Positions 35,998-48,039 of a stretch of 64,000 nucleotides of DNA are shown here, piece after piece. The notes beneath the pieces were generated by a model. The model saw only the letters and a program-made list of their open reading frames with translations, made no database searches and had not been told where the DNA came from. Position 1 is the stretch's first letter, and each line of letters starts with the position of its first letter. The position numbers were made by a program, and so were the translations under genes. The stretch is from Streptomyces pyxinicus (GTDB lineage: Bacteria > Actinomycetota > Actinomycetes > Streptomycetales > Streptomycetaceae): the NCBI RefSeq assembly GCF_024753135.1, contig NZ_JANUGP010000009.1:227817-291816 (forward strand). Direction: 5' to 3'.

Positions 35998-36036
35998 GAA
36001 GGGCGCCCCGGCCACAGCGTGACCGGGGCGCCCTTC
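35998..36036 (-). terminator. hairpin terminator downstream of the glutamate dehydrogenase gene
   Basis: Perfect 14-bp stem gaagggcgccccgg / ccggggcgcccttc with an 11-nt loop, 11 nt past the dehydrogenase stop. Confidence 0.9.
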
Positions 36037-36047
36037 GTGCCGTACCG

Positions 36048-39000
36048 CTACGAGTGCGAGCGCAGCAGCGTCCGCATGGTGCGCATCGCCACCGACAGGT
36101 TGGCGAGGTCGAACGAGTCCGAGCCGCGGATCTCGTCCAGGGTGGTGCGCGCCCGGCCGAGGATCGCGGTGTTCTTCTCCTCCCAGGCCTGGAAGCGCTG
36201 CTCCGGCGTCGAGGTGCCGTTGCCGGCCGCGAAGACGTCGGCGGTGAGCGCCGCGTGCGCCGCGTACAGGTCCTCGCGGATGGAGGCGCGGGCCATGGAC
36301 TGCCAGCGGTCCGCGCGGGGCAGCTCGATGATGCGGTCCATCAGCTGGGTGATGTCGAGCCGGTCGGCGAGGTCGTAGTAGATCTCGGCGACGTCCAGCG
36401 GCTCCTTGCCCATGCGGTCGGCCACCGAGACGATGTCCAGCGCCGGGAAGGCCGAGGAGAACCCGGCGACCCGGGTGGCCAGCTCGTCGGGGACACCGGC
36501 GGCGGCCAGCTCGTCGTACACGTGCTGGTACCAGTCCTGGTCCGCGCCGCGCAGCAGCTTCGGCAGCTGCTGCCACACCTGCTCGACCCGCTCGGCGAAG
36601 AACTCGACCGTCTCGGCGAGCTGGAGCGGCTGCGGCCGGTTGTTGAGCAGCCAGCGGGTGCCGCGCTCGATGAGCCGGCGCGAGTGCAGCCGGATGCGGG
36701 TCTGGACGGCCGCGTCGACCGTGTTGTCCAGGGCCTCCACCGCGTCCCACACCGGTGCCGAGCAGAAGATCGCGCGGGCCGCGGTCTGGGCGCGGACGAT
36801 CTCCTCCAGGGAGGCGCCGGTCTCCTCGCGCAGCCGGTGCAGATACGTTGTTCCACCGGTGTTGACCGTGTCGTTGACCAGTACGGTCGTGGTGATCTCC
36901 CGGCGCAGCGGGTGGCCGTCGATGGCCTCGGCGAACCTCTCGTGCAGGGCCGACGGGAAGTACGCGTGCAGCAGCCCGCGCAGGTACGGGTCGTCCGGCA
37001 GCGAGGTGTGCAGCAGCTCCTCGGCGACCGTGATCTTCGTGTACGCCAGCACGACGGCCGTCTCCGGGCTGGTCAGGCCGTGGCCCTGGGCGAGCCGCTC
37101 GCGGATCTGGCGGTCGGCCGGCAGGAACTCCAGCGCCCGGTCCAGGTGGCCCTCGCGCACCAGGTGGCGGATGAACCGCTGCTGGGCGTGGAGCATGTCC
37201 TTGGCCTGGAAGAGGGCGTTGGCGAGCGCGGTGTTCTGCGCGTAGTTGTTGCGCAGCACCAGCGAGCCGACCTCGTCGGTCATCTCGGCGAGCAGCTTGT
37301 TGCGCTGCTTGAGGGTCATGTCGCCCTCGGTGACCAGGCCGTTCAGCAGGATCTTGATGTTCACCTCGTGGTCGGAGGTGTCCACGCCGGCGCTGTTGTC
37401 GATCGCGTCGGTGTTGATCTTGCCGCCCTGGTGGGCGAACTCGATCCGGCCGAGCTGGGTCAGGCCCAGGTTGCCGCCCTCGCCGACGACCTTGACGCGC
37501 AGGTCGGCGCCGTCGACGCGGATGGCGTCGTTGGCCTTGTCACCGACGTCCGCGTGCGACTCCGCCGAGGACTTCACGTACGTGCCGATGCCGCCGTTCC
37601 ACAGCAGGTCGACCGGCGAGCCGAGGATCGCCTTCATCAGGTCGGCCGGCGTCATCTTGCCGACCTTGCTCTCGATGCCGAGGGCCTCGCGGATGTGCGC
37701 GTTGACCGGGATCGACTTGGCGCTGCGCGGGAAGATCCCGCCGCCGGACGACAGCAGCGAGGTGTCGTAGTCGGCCCAGCTGGAGCGGGGCAGCTCGAAC
37801 AGGCGGCGGCGCTCGGCGTAGGAGGTGGCCGCGTCCGGGTGCGGGTCGATGAAGATGTGCCGGTGGTCGAAGGCGGCGACCAGGCGGATGTGCTCGGACA
37901 GCAGCATGCCGTTGCCGAACACGTCACCCGACATGTCACCGACGCCGACGACCGTGAAGTCCTCGCTCTGGGTGTCCACGCCCAGCTCTCGGAAGTGCCG
38001 CTTGACCGACTCCCAGGCGCCGCGGGCGGTGATGCCCATGCCCTTGTGGTCGTAGCCGGCCGAGCCGCCGGAGGCGAAGGCGTCGCCGAGCCAGAAGTTG
38101 TACTGCCCGGCGACCCCGTTGGCGATGTCGGAGAAGGTCGCGGTGCCCTTGTCGGCGGCGACGACGAGGTAGGTGTCGTCGCCGTCGTGCCGGACCACGT
38201 CGTGCGGCGGCACGACCTCGCCGCCGACCATGTTGTCGGTGATGTCGAGCAGCGCCGAGATGAAGGTCTTGTAGCTGGCGATGCCCTCGGCGAGCCAGGC
38301 GTCGCGGTCCTTCGCCGGGTCCGGGAGCTGCTTGGCGACGAAGCCGCCCTTCGCGCCGACCGGCACGATGACGGTGTTCTTCACCATCTGCGCCTTGACC
38401 AGGCCCAGGATCTCGGTGCGGAAGTCCTCGCGCCGGTCGGACCAGCGCAGACCGCCGCGCGCGACCTTGCCGAAGCGCAGGTGCACGCCCTCCACCCGCG
38501 GCGAGTACACCCAGATCTCGTACGCCGGGCGCGGTGCGGGCAGGTCCGGGATGGCCCGCGGGTCGAACTTCATGGAGACGTAGTCGTGCGGCCCGCCGTC
38601 CAGGGTCTCCTGGAAGAAGTTGGTGCGCAGGGTCGCCTTGATGACGGTCAGGAAGGACCGCAGGATGCGGTCCTCGTCCAGGCTCGCCACCTGGTCGAGC
38701 GCCGCGTCCAGCTCCTCCAGCAGCGCGTCGGTGATCTCCAGGCCGGCCTGCTGCCGGTCCGGGGACATCCGCGCCTCGAACAGGGAGACGAGCAGCCGCG
38801 TGGTGTGGACGTTGTTGCGGAGGGTGTCCTCCATGTAGTCCTGCGAGAAGGTCGAACCGGCCTGCCGCAGGTACTTGGCGTAGGCGCGCAGCACCATCGC
38901 CTGCCGCCAGGACAGCCCGGCGCTCAGCACCAGCGCGTTGAAGCCGTCGTTCTCCGCCTTTCCGGTCCAGGTCGCGGCGAACGCCTCCTGGAACCGCTCA

Positions 39001-40991
39001 CGCGCGTCGTCGGCGAGGTGCTCGCCGTTGCCGCCCGCGAGCGAGGTCGGGATCCTCAGACCGAAGTCGTAGATCCAGGCGGTGGTGCGGTCGGCGCAGC
39101 GCAGCTCGTAGGGCCGCTCGTCGGTGACCTCGACGCCGAGCCGGCTGAGCACCGGCAGCACCTGCGAGAGGGAGACCGAGCCGCCCTTCTGGTAGATCTT
39201 GAAGCGCCGCTCGCCGGGCCCCGCGCCCACCGGCTCGTACAGGCTGAGCGAGAAGGTCTTGTCCTCGCCGAGCTGGTCCAGGTGCACCAGGTCGGCGACC
39301 GCGGCGCGCGGGGAGTGGTCGGCCTTGTAGCCCTCGGGGAAGGCGTTGGCGTAGTGGCGCAGCACCTCGGCCGCGTGCTCCTCGCCGCACTCGGCGGTGA
39401 GCGCCTCGGCGAAGGCGTCCGCCCAGGACCGGGCCGCCTCCACCAGCCGGGCCTCGATGCGGTCCTTGTCGGCGTCGGACAGCTCGGGCAGTTCGGTGCC
39501 CTGCGGGACGCGGACGACGAAGTGCAGCCGGGACAGGATCGACTCGGTGTTCCAGGCGGTGAAGTCGACGCTGATGCCGCCCAGCTCCTCCTTCAGCAGC
39601 TCGATGATCCTGAGCCGCACCCCGGTGGTGTAGCGGTCGCGCGGGAGGTAGACGAGGGCCGAGTAGTAGCGGCCGTACTCGTCCTGGCGCAGGTACAGGC
39701 GCAGCCGGCGGCGCTCCTGGAGGTAGAGCACGCTTGTGGCGATGGACTGCAGCTCGGCGACCGGCGTCTGGAACAGCTCGTCGCGCGGGTAGGTCTCCAG
39801 GATCTGGAGCAGGTCGCGGCCGTCGTGGCTGTTGGGCGAGAACCCGGCGCGCTCCAGCACCTCGGCGACCCTGCGGCGGATCACCGGCACGCGGCGCACC
39901 GACTCGGTGTAGGCGGCGGAGGAGAACAGACCGAGGAAGCGCCGCTCGCCGACGACGTTGCCGTCCGCGTCGAACTTCTTGACGCCGATGTAGTCCAGGT
40001 ACGACGGCCGGTGCACGGTGGCCCGGCTGTTGGCCTTGGTCAGCACCAGCAGCTTGTGCTCGCGGGCCTTGGCGCGGGCGTCGGCCGGGAGCCGTTCGAA
40101 GGAGGGGCTGACCGGGTGTTGGTCGTCCTCGGCGTGCTGCGGGTCGGAGCGCAGGATGCCGAGGCCGGTGCCGGGCACGGCGGCGAGGGTGTCGTCCTCG
40201 CGCAGCTGGTACTCGCGGAAGCCGAGGAAGGTGAAGTGGTCGGAGGAGAGCCAGCGCAGCAGCTCCCGGGCCTCCTCAACCTCGGGCGCGGCCAGGTCGG
40301 CGGGCCGCGGCTCGTCCAGCAGGCCGTCGGCGATCCGGGCCGCCGCCTCCCGCATCTTCTCCCAGTCCTCGACGGCCTCGCGGACGTCGGACAGGACGCG
40401 CAGCAGGTCGGCGGTGATCTGCTTCAGGTCGGCGCGGTCGGTCTCGCGGTCGATCTCGACGTGGATCCAGGACTCGACGTGCGCGTCGTGCGGCAGCTCA
40501 CCGGTGGGCGCGGTCGGCAGCACCTCCAGCAGCTTGCCGGTCAGGTCGCGCCGGACGACGAACTGCGGGTGGATGACGACGTGGATGCCGCGGCCCTGGC
40601 GGGTCAGCTCGTTGGTGACGGAGTCGACGAGGAAGGGCATGTCGTCGGTGACGACCTCCACGACCGAGTGGCTGCAGGTCCACCCGTTCTCCTCCACGGT
40701 CGGGGTGTGCACCCGGACGTTCGCGGTGCCCTGCGGGCGGGTCTCGGCGAGACGGTAGTGCGAGACCGCGGCACCGAAGACGTCGACCGGGTCGCGGCCG
40801 GCCAGGTCCTCCGGGGCCGTGTGCAGGTAGTAGCGCTGGAGGAACGCGAGCACGGTCTCGCTGTCCGGGGTGCCGGGAGTGCCCTCGCTCGTCGTCCCGG
40901 TCGGTAGGTGCCCCCCGACCGGGCTGTTCTCAGCTACCCGGGCCGCCCGTTCGAGCAGCTCGGCCTTGGCTTCGTCCAGCTTGGTCTGCAT
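36048..40991 (-). CDS. gdhB: NAD-specific glutamate dehydrogenase, 180-kDa class
   Basis: 1,647 residues, matching the large NAD-GDH class first described in Streptomyces clavuligerus. It oxidatively deaminates glutamate to 2-oxoglutarate and ammonia with NAD. The N-terminal half (about 1-700) contains ACT-like regulatory text; the catalytic core is in the middle: KVARGGLRWSDRREDFRTEILGLVKAQMVKN and PVGAKGGFV (substrate-binding Lys region), then VKVVGEGGNLGLTQLGRIEFA and NTDAIDNSAGVDTSDHEVNIK in the nucleotide domain. Start ATG 40991 has GAGGACA just upstream. No partner gene is linked. The enzyme lets the cell use amino acids as carbon and nitrogen source. Confidence 0.96.
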   Translation of the reverse strand: MQTKLDEAKAELLERAARVAENSPVGGHLPTGTTSEGTPGTPDSETVLAFLQRYYLHTAPEDLAGRDPVDVFGAAVSHYRLAETRPQGTANVRVHTPTVEENGWTCSHSVVEVVTDDMPFLVDSVTNELTRQGRGIHVVIHPQFVVRRDLTGKLLEVLPTAPTGELPHDAHVESWIHVEIDRETDRADLKQITADLLRVLSDVREAVEDWEKMREAAARIADGLLDEPRPADLAAPEVEEARELLRWLSSDHFTFLGFREYQLREDDTLAAVPGTGLGILRSDPQHAEDDQHPVSPSFERLPADARAKAREHKLLVLTKANSRATVHRPSYLDYIGVKKFDADGNVVGERRFLGLFSSAAYTESVRRVPVIRRRVAEVLERAGFSPNSHDGRDLLQILETYPRDELFQTPVAELQSIATSVLYLQERRRLRLYLRQDEYGRYYSALVYLPRDRYTTGVRLRIIELLKEELGGISVDFTAWNTESILSRLHFVVRVPQGTELPELSDADKDRIEARLVEAARSWADAFAEALTAECGEEHAAEVLRHYANAFPEGYKADHSPRAAVADLVHLDQLGEDKTFSLSLYEPVGAGPGERRFKIYQKGGSVSLSQVLPVLSRLGVEVTDERPYELRCADRTTAWIYDFGLRIPTSLAGGNGEHLADDARERFQEAFAATWTGKAENDGFNALVLSAGLSWRQAMVLRAYAKYLRQAGSTFSQDYMEDTLRNNVHTTRLLVSLFEARMSPDRQQAGLEITDALLEELDAALDQVASLDEDRILRSFLTVIKATLRTNFFQETLDGGPHDYVSMKFDPRAIPDLPAPRPAYEIWVYSPRVEGVHLRFGKVARGGLRWSDRREDFRTEILGLVKAQMVKNTVIVPVGAKGGFVAKQLPDPAKDRDAWLAEGIASYKTFISALLDITDNMVGGEVVPPHDVVRHDGDDTYLVVAADKGTATFSDIANGVAGQYNFWLGDAFASGGSAGYDHKGMGITARGAWESVKRHFRELGVDTQSEDFTVVGVGDMSGDVFGNGMLLSEHIRLVAAFDHRHIFIDPHPDAATSYAERRRLFELPRSSWADYDTSLLSSGGGIFPRSAKSIPVNAHIREALGIESKVGKMTPADLMKAILGSPVDLLWNGGIGTYVKSSAESHADVGDKANDAIRVDGADLRVKVVGEGGNLGLTQLGRIEFAHQGGKINTDAIDNSAGVDTSDHEVNIKILLNGLVTEGDMTLKQRNKLLAEMTDEVGSLVLRNNYAQNTALANALFQAKDMLHAQQRFIRHLVREGHLDRALEFLPADRQIRERLAQGHGLTSPETAVVLAYTKITVAEELLHTSLPDDPYLRGLLHAYFPSALHERFAEAIDGHPLRREITTTVLVNDTVNTGGTTYLHRLREETGASLEEIVRAQTAARAIFCSAPVWDAVEALDNTVDAAVQTRIRLHSRRLIERGTRWLLNNRPQPLQLAETVEFFAERVEQVWQQLPKLLRGADQDWYQHVYDELAAAGVPDELATRVAGFSSAFPALDIVSVADRMGKEPLDVAEIYYDLADRLDITQLMDRIIELPRADRWQSMARASIREDLYAAHAALTADVFAAGNGTSTPEQRFQAWEEKNTAILGRARTTLDEIRGSDSFDLANLSVAMRTMRTLLRSHS

Positions 40992-41613
40992 TGTCCTCTG
41001 GCTCCTGTCGCGCGCCGTTGCGTGACGTTAGAAGGAAGTACGGGTCTTCCCCTCCGGCGTGACGCCACGGCCCGGGGTGTCCGGTCCGTTCCGACGCTAT
41101 GCCGCGAGGCGAGATGAGCGGGGGGATATCGGCCATTCTCGACACGTCCGCCGGGTGTGACGCTGCTCTCGGCGCCGCCGTGTCCAGGGGGTTGATCGGC
41201 GCCTCGGAGGCACCGATGCCTCCGTCCCGCCCGCGAGGACCAGCGACCGCCGCCCGGTCACGGAGGTACTCCGTGCGGCCCGGGCGCAGGGCGGGGGCAG
41301 CAGCGCCCCCGCGAGATATCGCGCTGATCACGCCACCAGGCTATCGCCCTCGACCGGGGGCCCGTCATGAGCCGTATGTGTACAAAACCAGGGGGCGAAC
41401 TTTGACGTTCTGCACAGCGCCGGAAGGCGGTGGCGTGACGTATTCGGCCAAGCGGCGGAAAAGGGGTGTACGCCGGGACTCCGCGCCCGGGCCGGGGTCG
41501 CGGTCTCCGTCCTCCGGCGGCACCCTGAAAGCGACGCCGGCCAAGAGGGAGGCCGGCGGAAGGCGACGCCGACGAAGGCGACGCCGGCGCGGACGCCGGA
41601 GAGGAGCCCACAC
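40992..41613. other. 622-bp region without a supported gene
   Basis: Lies between divergent gdhB and the DJ-1-like gene. Long ORFs cross it on both strands but have shadow composition and no ribosome sites. Visible elements: a hairpin cggaggca/tgcctccg with a 4-nt loop at 41205-41224, and a Lys/Arg-type GC repeat aaggcgacgccg repeated near 41570-41595 just ahead of the DJ-1 ribosome site. Both promoters should be here; no boxes could be assigned. Confidence 0.6.
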
Positions 41614-42177
41614 ATGCCCGCGAAGATCCTCATCGTCACCGGGGACGCGGCCGAGTCCCTGGAGGTCCTCTACCCCTACCAGCGGCTGCGCGAGGAGGGC
41701 TACGAGGTCCACATCGCGGCCCCCACCCGCAAGACCCTCCGCTTCGTGGTGCACGACTTCGAACCCGGTTTCGACACGTACACCGAGAAACCCGGCTACA
41801 CCTGGCCCGCCGACCTGGCCTTCGCCGAGGTCGACCCCGGTGAGTACGCGGCGATCGTCATCCCGGGCGGCCGGGCCCCGGAGTACCTGCGCAACGATCC
41901 CGAACTGCGCAAGATCCTCAAGGCGTTCTTCGACTCCGACAAACCGGTGGCCCAGATCTGCCACGGCCCCCTGCTCACCGCGGCCGTCGACAGCCTGCGC
42001 GGCCGCCGCGTCACGGCCTACCCCGCGCTGGAACCCGACATGCAGGCCGCGGGCGCGGGCTTCCAGGACGTCGAGGCGGTGGTGGACGGCACCCTGGTCT
42101 CCGCCCGCGCCTGGCCCGACCACCCGGCCTGGATGCGGGAGTTCCTCAAGGTGCTGCGCACCAAGGCGCCCGCGTAG
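41614..42177 (+). CDS. DJ-1/PfpI family protein
   Basis: 187 residues with a class I glutamine amidotransferase-like fold: IVIPGGRAPEYLRNDPELRKIL, nucleophile elbow QICHGP with Cys116 and adjacent His117, and a Glu15 near the N-terminus that supports the cysteine in this family. Members act as glyoxalase/deglycase, chaperone or protease-like proteins; the sequence does not tell which. GAGAGGAG lies 9 nt before the ATG. It ends 17 bp from the convergent HAD gene. Confidence 0.9.
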   Translation: MPAKILIVTGDAAESLEVLYPYQRLREEGYEVHIAAPTRKTLRFVVHDFEPGFDTYTEKPGYTWPADLAFAEVDPGEYAAIVIPGGRAPEYLRNDPELRKILKAFFDSDKPVAQICHGPLLTAAVDSLRGRRVTAYPALEPDMQAAGAGFQDVEAVVDGTLVSARAWPDHPAWMREFLKVLRTKAPA

Positions 42178-42194
42178 GGCCTCCCTGGACTTCG

Positions 42195-42863
42195 CTACGC
42201 CGCGAGACGCCGGGCCTCGGCCACCGCCTCCTCCAGCGTGTCCACGACCGGTACGCCGGCCACCTCCAGGCTCTCCCTGCTGTGCGACCCCCCGGTGTAC
42301 AGCACGGCCCGCGCGCCCACGTGCCGCGCGGCCACGGCGTCGTCCGCCGCGTCCCCGATCACGACCGTGCGCTCCGGCGCCGCCACGCCCACCAGCTCCC
42401 GCAGGTGCCGCACCATGTGCTCGGCCTTGCTGCCCCCGGACGGTCCCTGCCGTCCCTGCACCCGCACGAAGTGCGCCTCGATGCCCAGGCCGCGCACCAG
42501 CGGCACCAGCTCCTCGTGCCCGTACATGCTCAGCAGTGACTGACTGTGCCCGGCGGACCGCCAGCCGGCCAGCAGCTCCGCCGCGCCCGTGGTGAGCCCG
42601 CAGACCACCCGCTGCTCCATGTAGTGCCGGTGGAACACGCCGTCCATCAGCTCCCACTCGGCGTCGGTGGGCAGCCGCCCCATCAGCCGCTCGTAGAACT
42701 TGGGCACCGGCACGCAGTACAGCGACCGGTACTGCTCCAGCGTGATCGGCGCCAGACCCAGCTCGGCGAAGGCCGCGTTCGTCGCCCCGATGATCGCGTC
42801 GTTGTCATGGAACAGCGTCCCGTTCCAGTCCCAGACGATGTGCGCGCTTCCCTGCGTCCCCAT
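42195..42863 (-). CDS. HAD-superfamily hydrolase
   Basis: 222 residues from ATG 42861-42863; longer TTG/GTG starts up to 42893 are possible. Motif I DWNGT (Asp12 nucleophile; Asn14 replaces the second Asp), motif II around LLSMYG, Lys in GGSKAEHMVRHL, motif IV VIGDAADDAVAARHVGARAVL. A helical cap domain lies between motifs I and II, as in phosphoglycolate phosphatase-like enzymes. The DWN form of motif I is seen in a subset of such phosphatases. Substrate unknown. The upstream neighbour reads in the same direction with a 48-bp gap. Confidence 0.86.
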   Translation of the reverse strand: MGTQGSAHIVWDWNGTLFHDNDAIIGATNAAFAELGLAPITLEQYRSLYCVPVPKFYERLMGRLPTDAEWELMDGVFHRHYMEQRVVCGLTTGAAELLAGWRSAGHSQSLLSMYGHEELVPLVRGLGIEAHFVRVQGRQGPSGGSKAEHMVRHLRELVGVAAPERTVVIGDAADDAVAARHVGARAVLYTGGSHSRESLEVAGVPVVDTLEEAVAEARRLAA

Positions 42864-42911
42864 GTCCAAGACCGTACCCGCCACCACTGACAACGAGCCC
42901 GGACGCCCGGC

Positions 42912-43409
42912 TCAGCCCCGCGCGACCAGGTTCGGGATCTCCTGCGTGGCGAACCACAGCAGCTCGTGGTCGTCCGCACCGTCGACCGCCGACCGCGCGC
43001 CGGCGTCCCCGCCGTCGGCCGCCGCCAGCGCCCGCGCCGCCGCGGCCACGTCAGCCCCGGCGTCGTCGGCGTCGACATGCACCGCCGCCGCCTTCGCGAG
43101 CCGCACCGGCTGCCCCACGGTCACCTCGCCCGGCGCGTCCGCGCCCGATCCGCGCACGGCACCGTCGGACACGTCCACGGCGACCACCACCCGGCGCCGC
43201 GCCGCCTCCGCATCGGCCGCGAGCAGCCGCAGCGAGGCCAGCGCGGCCTGCCCGAGCGCGGCGTACTCCAGCTCCTCGACGTCCTCCGAGCCGTACCACT
43301 CGCGCAGGGCGGGCGTGACGGCGTACGCGACGAAGGACCCGCTCCCCAGCTCCCCCGTCCTGTGCGCCTGGGCGAGACCGGGGAGGGTCAGGGGGACGTA
43401 GACGCGCAT
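42912..43409 (-). CDS. conserved actinobacterial protein (DUF6912-like)
   Basis: 165 residues from ATG 43409, with AGGAAAGAG about 8 nt upstream. It begins MRVYVPLTLPGLAQAHRTGELGSG, a strongly conserved-looking start in Streptomyces proteins that I associate with the family DUF6912. The middle is Ala/Asp-rich; the end reads DHELLWFATQEIPNLVARG. No catalytic motif, signal peptide or membrane helix is visible. Function unknown. Confidence 0.8.
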   Translation of the reverse strand: MRVYVPLTLPGLAQAHRTGELGSGSFVAYAVTPALREWYGSEDVEELEYAALGQAALASLRLLAADAEAARRRVVVAVDVSDGAVRGSGADAPGEVTVGQPVRLAKAAAVHVDADDAGADVAAAARALAAADGGDAGARSAVDGADDHELLWFATQEIPNLVARG

Positions 43410-43694
43410 ACCGGCCGCTCTTTCCTGGTCAAAGGGATGGGCTTCAGGATACGTGCGCCCGTCCCCTTTCGAGTCCCCCCGGGCACCCCGGGAGCCGTCC
43501 ACTCCGCGCCACGCATTCACCCGGCCCACCCGCTCCGGTACGGCCCCGGCGCCCTCTCCATCCCCCTGATAGGTGAACCTGCGCGCCCTGCACCGCCCGC
43601 CGCGTCGTCCTTGCCTCCCGCCGCCCCGTCCCCGTACAAGGTCCCCACCAGCTAGTTACCGCCCGGTATCACCGGCCCGCCGAACGGGGACCCC

Positions 43695-44171
43695 ATGAAC
43701 AAGGTCATGAGCCGCCGCACCGCCCAGCCCCGCCCGCGCCACCGCCCGCCGACCCGGCACGACACCCGCCGCCCGGCCGGCGCCCCGCCGAGGACCCCCG
43801 CCCGGCGCCGGGCACCCGCGCAGCCGGCCCCTGAAGCCGCTGTCGCGCCCGTGCCGGCGCCCCGGCCCACCGACGTCTTCGCCGACCGTCTGCTGGCCGT
43901 GCTGAGCGGCCAGCGCCCCGTCCACTGGCTGCTGCGGCACACCGCCGGCCGCGCCTACGACGACCTGGCCCGCCTCGCCTCCCTCGGCGCCCTGCGCACC
44001 CGCGGCGCCCGCCCGGTCGTCCGCGACATCGGCTACTACGTCGCCGACGAGGGCGCCCTGGAGGTCTTCGCCCGCATCGCCGCCGGCAGTCAACTCCGCG
44101 CCCTCGCCTTCCGCCTGGAACGCGGCCGGGACCTCCGCTGGCGCTGCACGGCGGTGGAAACGGGCCAGTAG
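43695..44171 (+). CDS. Rv3235-family small protein near secA
   Basis: 158 residues; the first 60 are Arg/Pro/Ala-rich and probably disordered. The folded part reads VFADRLLAVLSGQRPVHWLLRHTAGRAYDDLARLA and ends RLERGRDLRWRCTAVETGQ, the pattern of the actinobacterial Rv3235 family, which also lies close to secA1 in mycobacteria. Two close ATGs (43695 and 43707) are possible starts. It is convergent with secA. Role unknown; the conserved linkage hints at a link to secretion. The 285 bp upstream hold no gene. Confidence 0.8.
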   Translation: MNKVMSRRTAQPRPRHRPPTRHDTRRPAGAPPRTPARRRAPAQPAPEAAVAPVPAPRPTDVFADRLLAVLSGQRPVHWLLRHTAGRAYDDLARLASLGALRTRGARPVVRDIGYYVADEGALEVFARIAAGSQLRALAFRLERGRDLRWRCTAVETGQ

Positions 44172-44252
44172 CGACCCCATTCGACTGCGGGCAAGCGGCC
44201 CACCCCCGCCCGGCCACAGCACAGGGCGACACGGAAGCACCCCAAGCAGGAA

Positions 44253-44278
44253 GGGCCGGCTCCCAAAGGAACCGGCCC
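44253..44278 (-). terminator. hairpin terminator downstream of secA
   Basis: Inverted repeat gggccggctcc / ggaaccggccc with one mismatch and a caaa loop, about 30 nt after the secA stop and 80 nt after the convergent gene; may serve both. Confidence 0.8.
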
Positions 44279-44308
44279 CACTCCACGGCTGAAGCGCCTT
44301 AGGCAGCC

Positions 44309-47119
<2,811 letters not shown>

Positions 47120-47394
47120 GGGGGCTGGTCTCCTTGCCGGTCGGGCCTGGGACGGTCGGTTTTCCTTCTGACGTACTGAGCAACCGCCATCGTATGCGAG
47201 GACCCGGCCGCGTCGGGAGGCCTGGCGGCCCGACGGCTGCTTCACCCGGGACAACGGACGGGAGACGCGGTTGGTGCCGCACCGGCCCGGTGAATTGCAC
47301 GAAACGTGATCGCGTCCTCACGCTGGGCCCGGTCCCGCCGCGCGTATCGCGGAAACCGATGGTCCGCGCGCCCGTTCCCGAGCACAATCGGCCG

Positions 47395-47964
47395 ATGGAA
47401 CCCGTCACGCTCACCACCGACCGACTCGTGCTGCGCGCCGTGGGCCCGGCCGACACCGAGGCGGTGTACGCGGCCGCCCAGGACCCCGACATCCAGCGCT
47501 GGACGGTGGTCCCCTCGCCCTACCTGCCCGAGCACGCGAGCGGCTTCACCGGGGAGCTGGCCCCCGGCGGCTGGGCCCAGGGCTCGGTGTTCACGTTCGG
47601 CGCGTTCCTGACCGGCGGGGAGCTGGCCGGCATGCTCGCCCTGACGATGCAGTCGCTGGGCACGGCCGAGGTCGGCTTCTGGGCGGCGAAGGAGCACCGC
47701 GGGCGCGGCTACGTCACCGAGGCCACCCTGACCGCCTGCCGCTGGATCTTCACGGAGCTGGGCGTCGACCGGGTCGAGTGGCGCGCGGAGGTCGGCAACC
47801 ACGCCTCCCGCGCGGTGGCCGAGCGCGCGGGCTTCACCGTCGAGGGCACCCTGCGCTCCGGCCTCAACAACAAGGGCGTACGGCGGGACTGCTGGGTCGG
47901 CTCGCTGCTCCCGTCCGACCTGGGCCTGCCCTCCACCGCGCCGTACCTGCCCGCGCGCGTCTGA
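47395..47964 (+). CDS. GNAT-family N-acetyltransferase (RimJ/RimL type)
   Basis: 189 residues from ATG 47395, giving the standard RimJ-like start MEPVTLTTDRLVLRAVGPADTEAVY. Acetyl-CoA-binding motif A reads EVGFWAAKEHRGRGYVTEATLTACRWIF (pyrophosphate loop HRGRGY), followed by VEWRAEVGNHASRAVAERAGFTVEG. Such proteins acetylate ribosomal protein N-termini or small molecules. An earlier in-frame ATG at 47359 is possible but has no ribosome site. The next gene follows after 75 bp in the same direction. Confidence 0.9.
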   Translation: MEPVTLTTDRLVLRAVGPADTEAVYAAAQDPDIQRWTVVPSPYLPEHASGFTGELAPGGWAQGSVFTFGAFLTGGELAGMLALTMQSLGTAEVGFWAAKEHRGRGYVTEATLTACRWIFTELGVDRVEWRAEVGNHASRAVAERAGFTVEGTLRSGLNNKGVRRDCWVGSLLPSDLGLPSTAPYLPARV

Positions 47965-47995
47965 CGCCGTCGCGGCGCAGCCGCAGGTCGGCGCG

Positions 47996-48024
47996 GGGTG
48001 CCGGGGGCACTGTCAGTGGCACCC
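47996..48024 (+). terminator. possible hairpin between the GNAT and AlkX-type genes
   Basis: Inverted repeat gggtgcc / ggcaccc with a nested gtgcc/ggcac pairing; weak stem of 7 bp located 31 nt after the GNAT stop and 16 nt before the next start. It may be a terminator or a leader structure. Confidence 0.4.
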
Positions 48025-48039
48025 TCTATCGTCCGACGC

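Noticed and set aside
36054..40907. 1,617-codon open frame on the plus strand
   Set aside because: Antisense shadow of the NAD-glutamate dehydrogenase gene, no family text and no ribosome site.
41099..41611. Small genes between gdhB and the DJ-1-like gene
   Set aside because: Open frames on both strands are Arg/Pro/Ala-rich, overlap each other and have no ribosome site or family resemblance.
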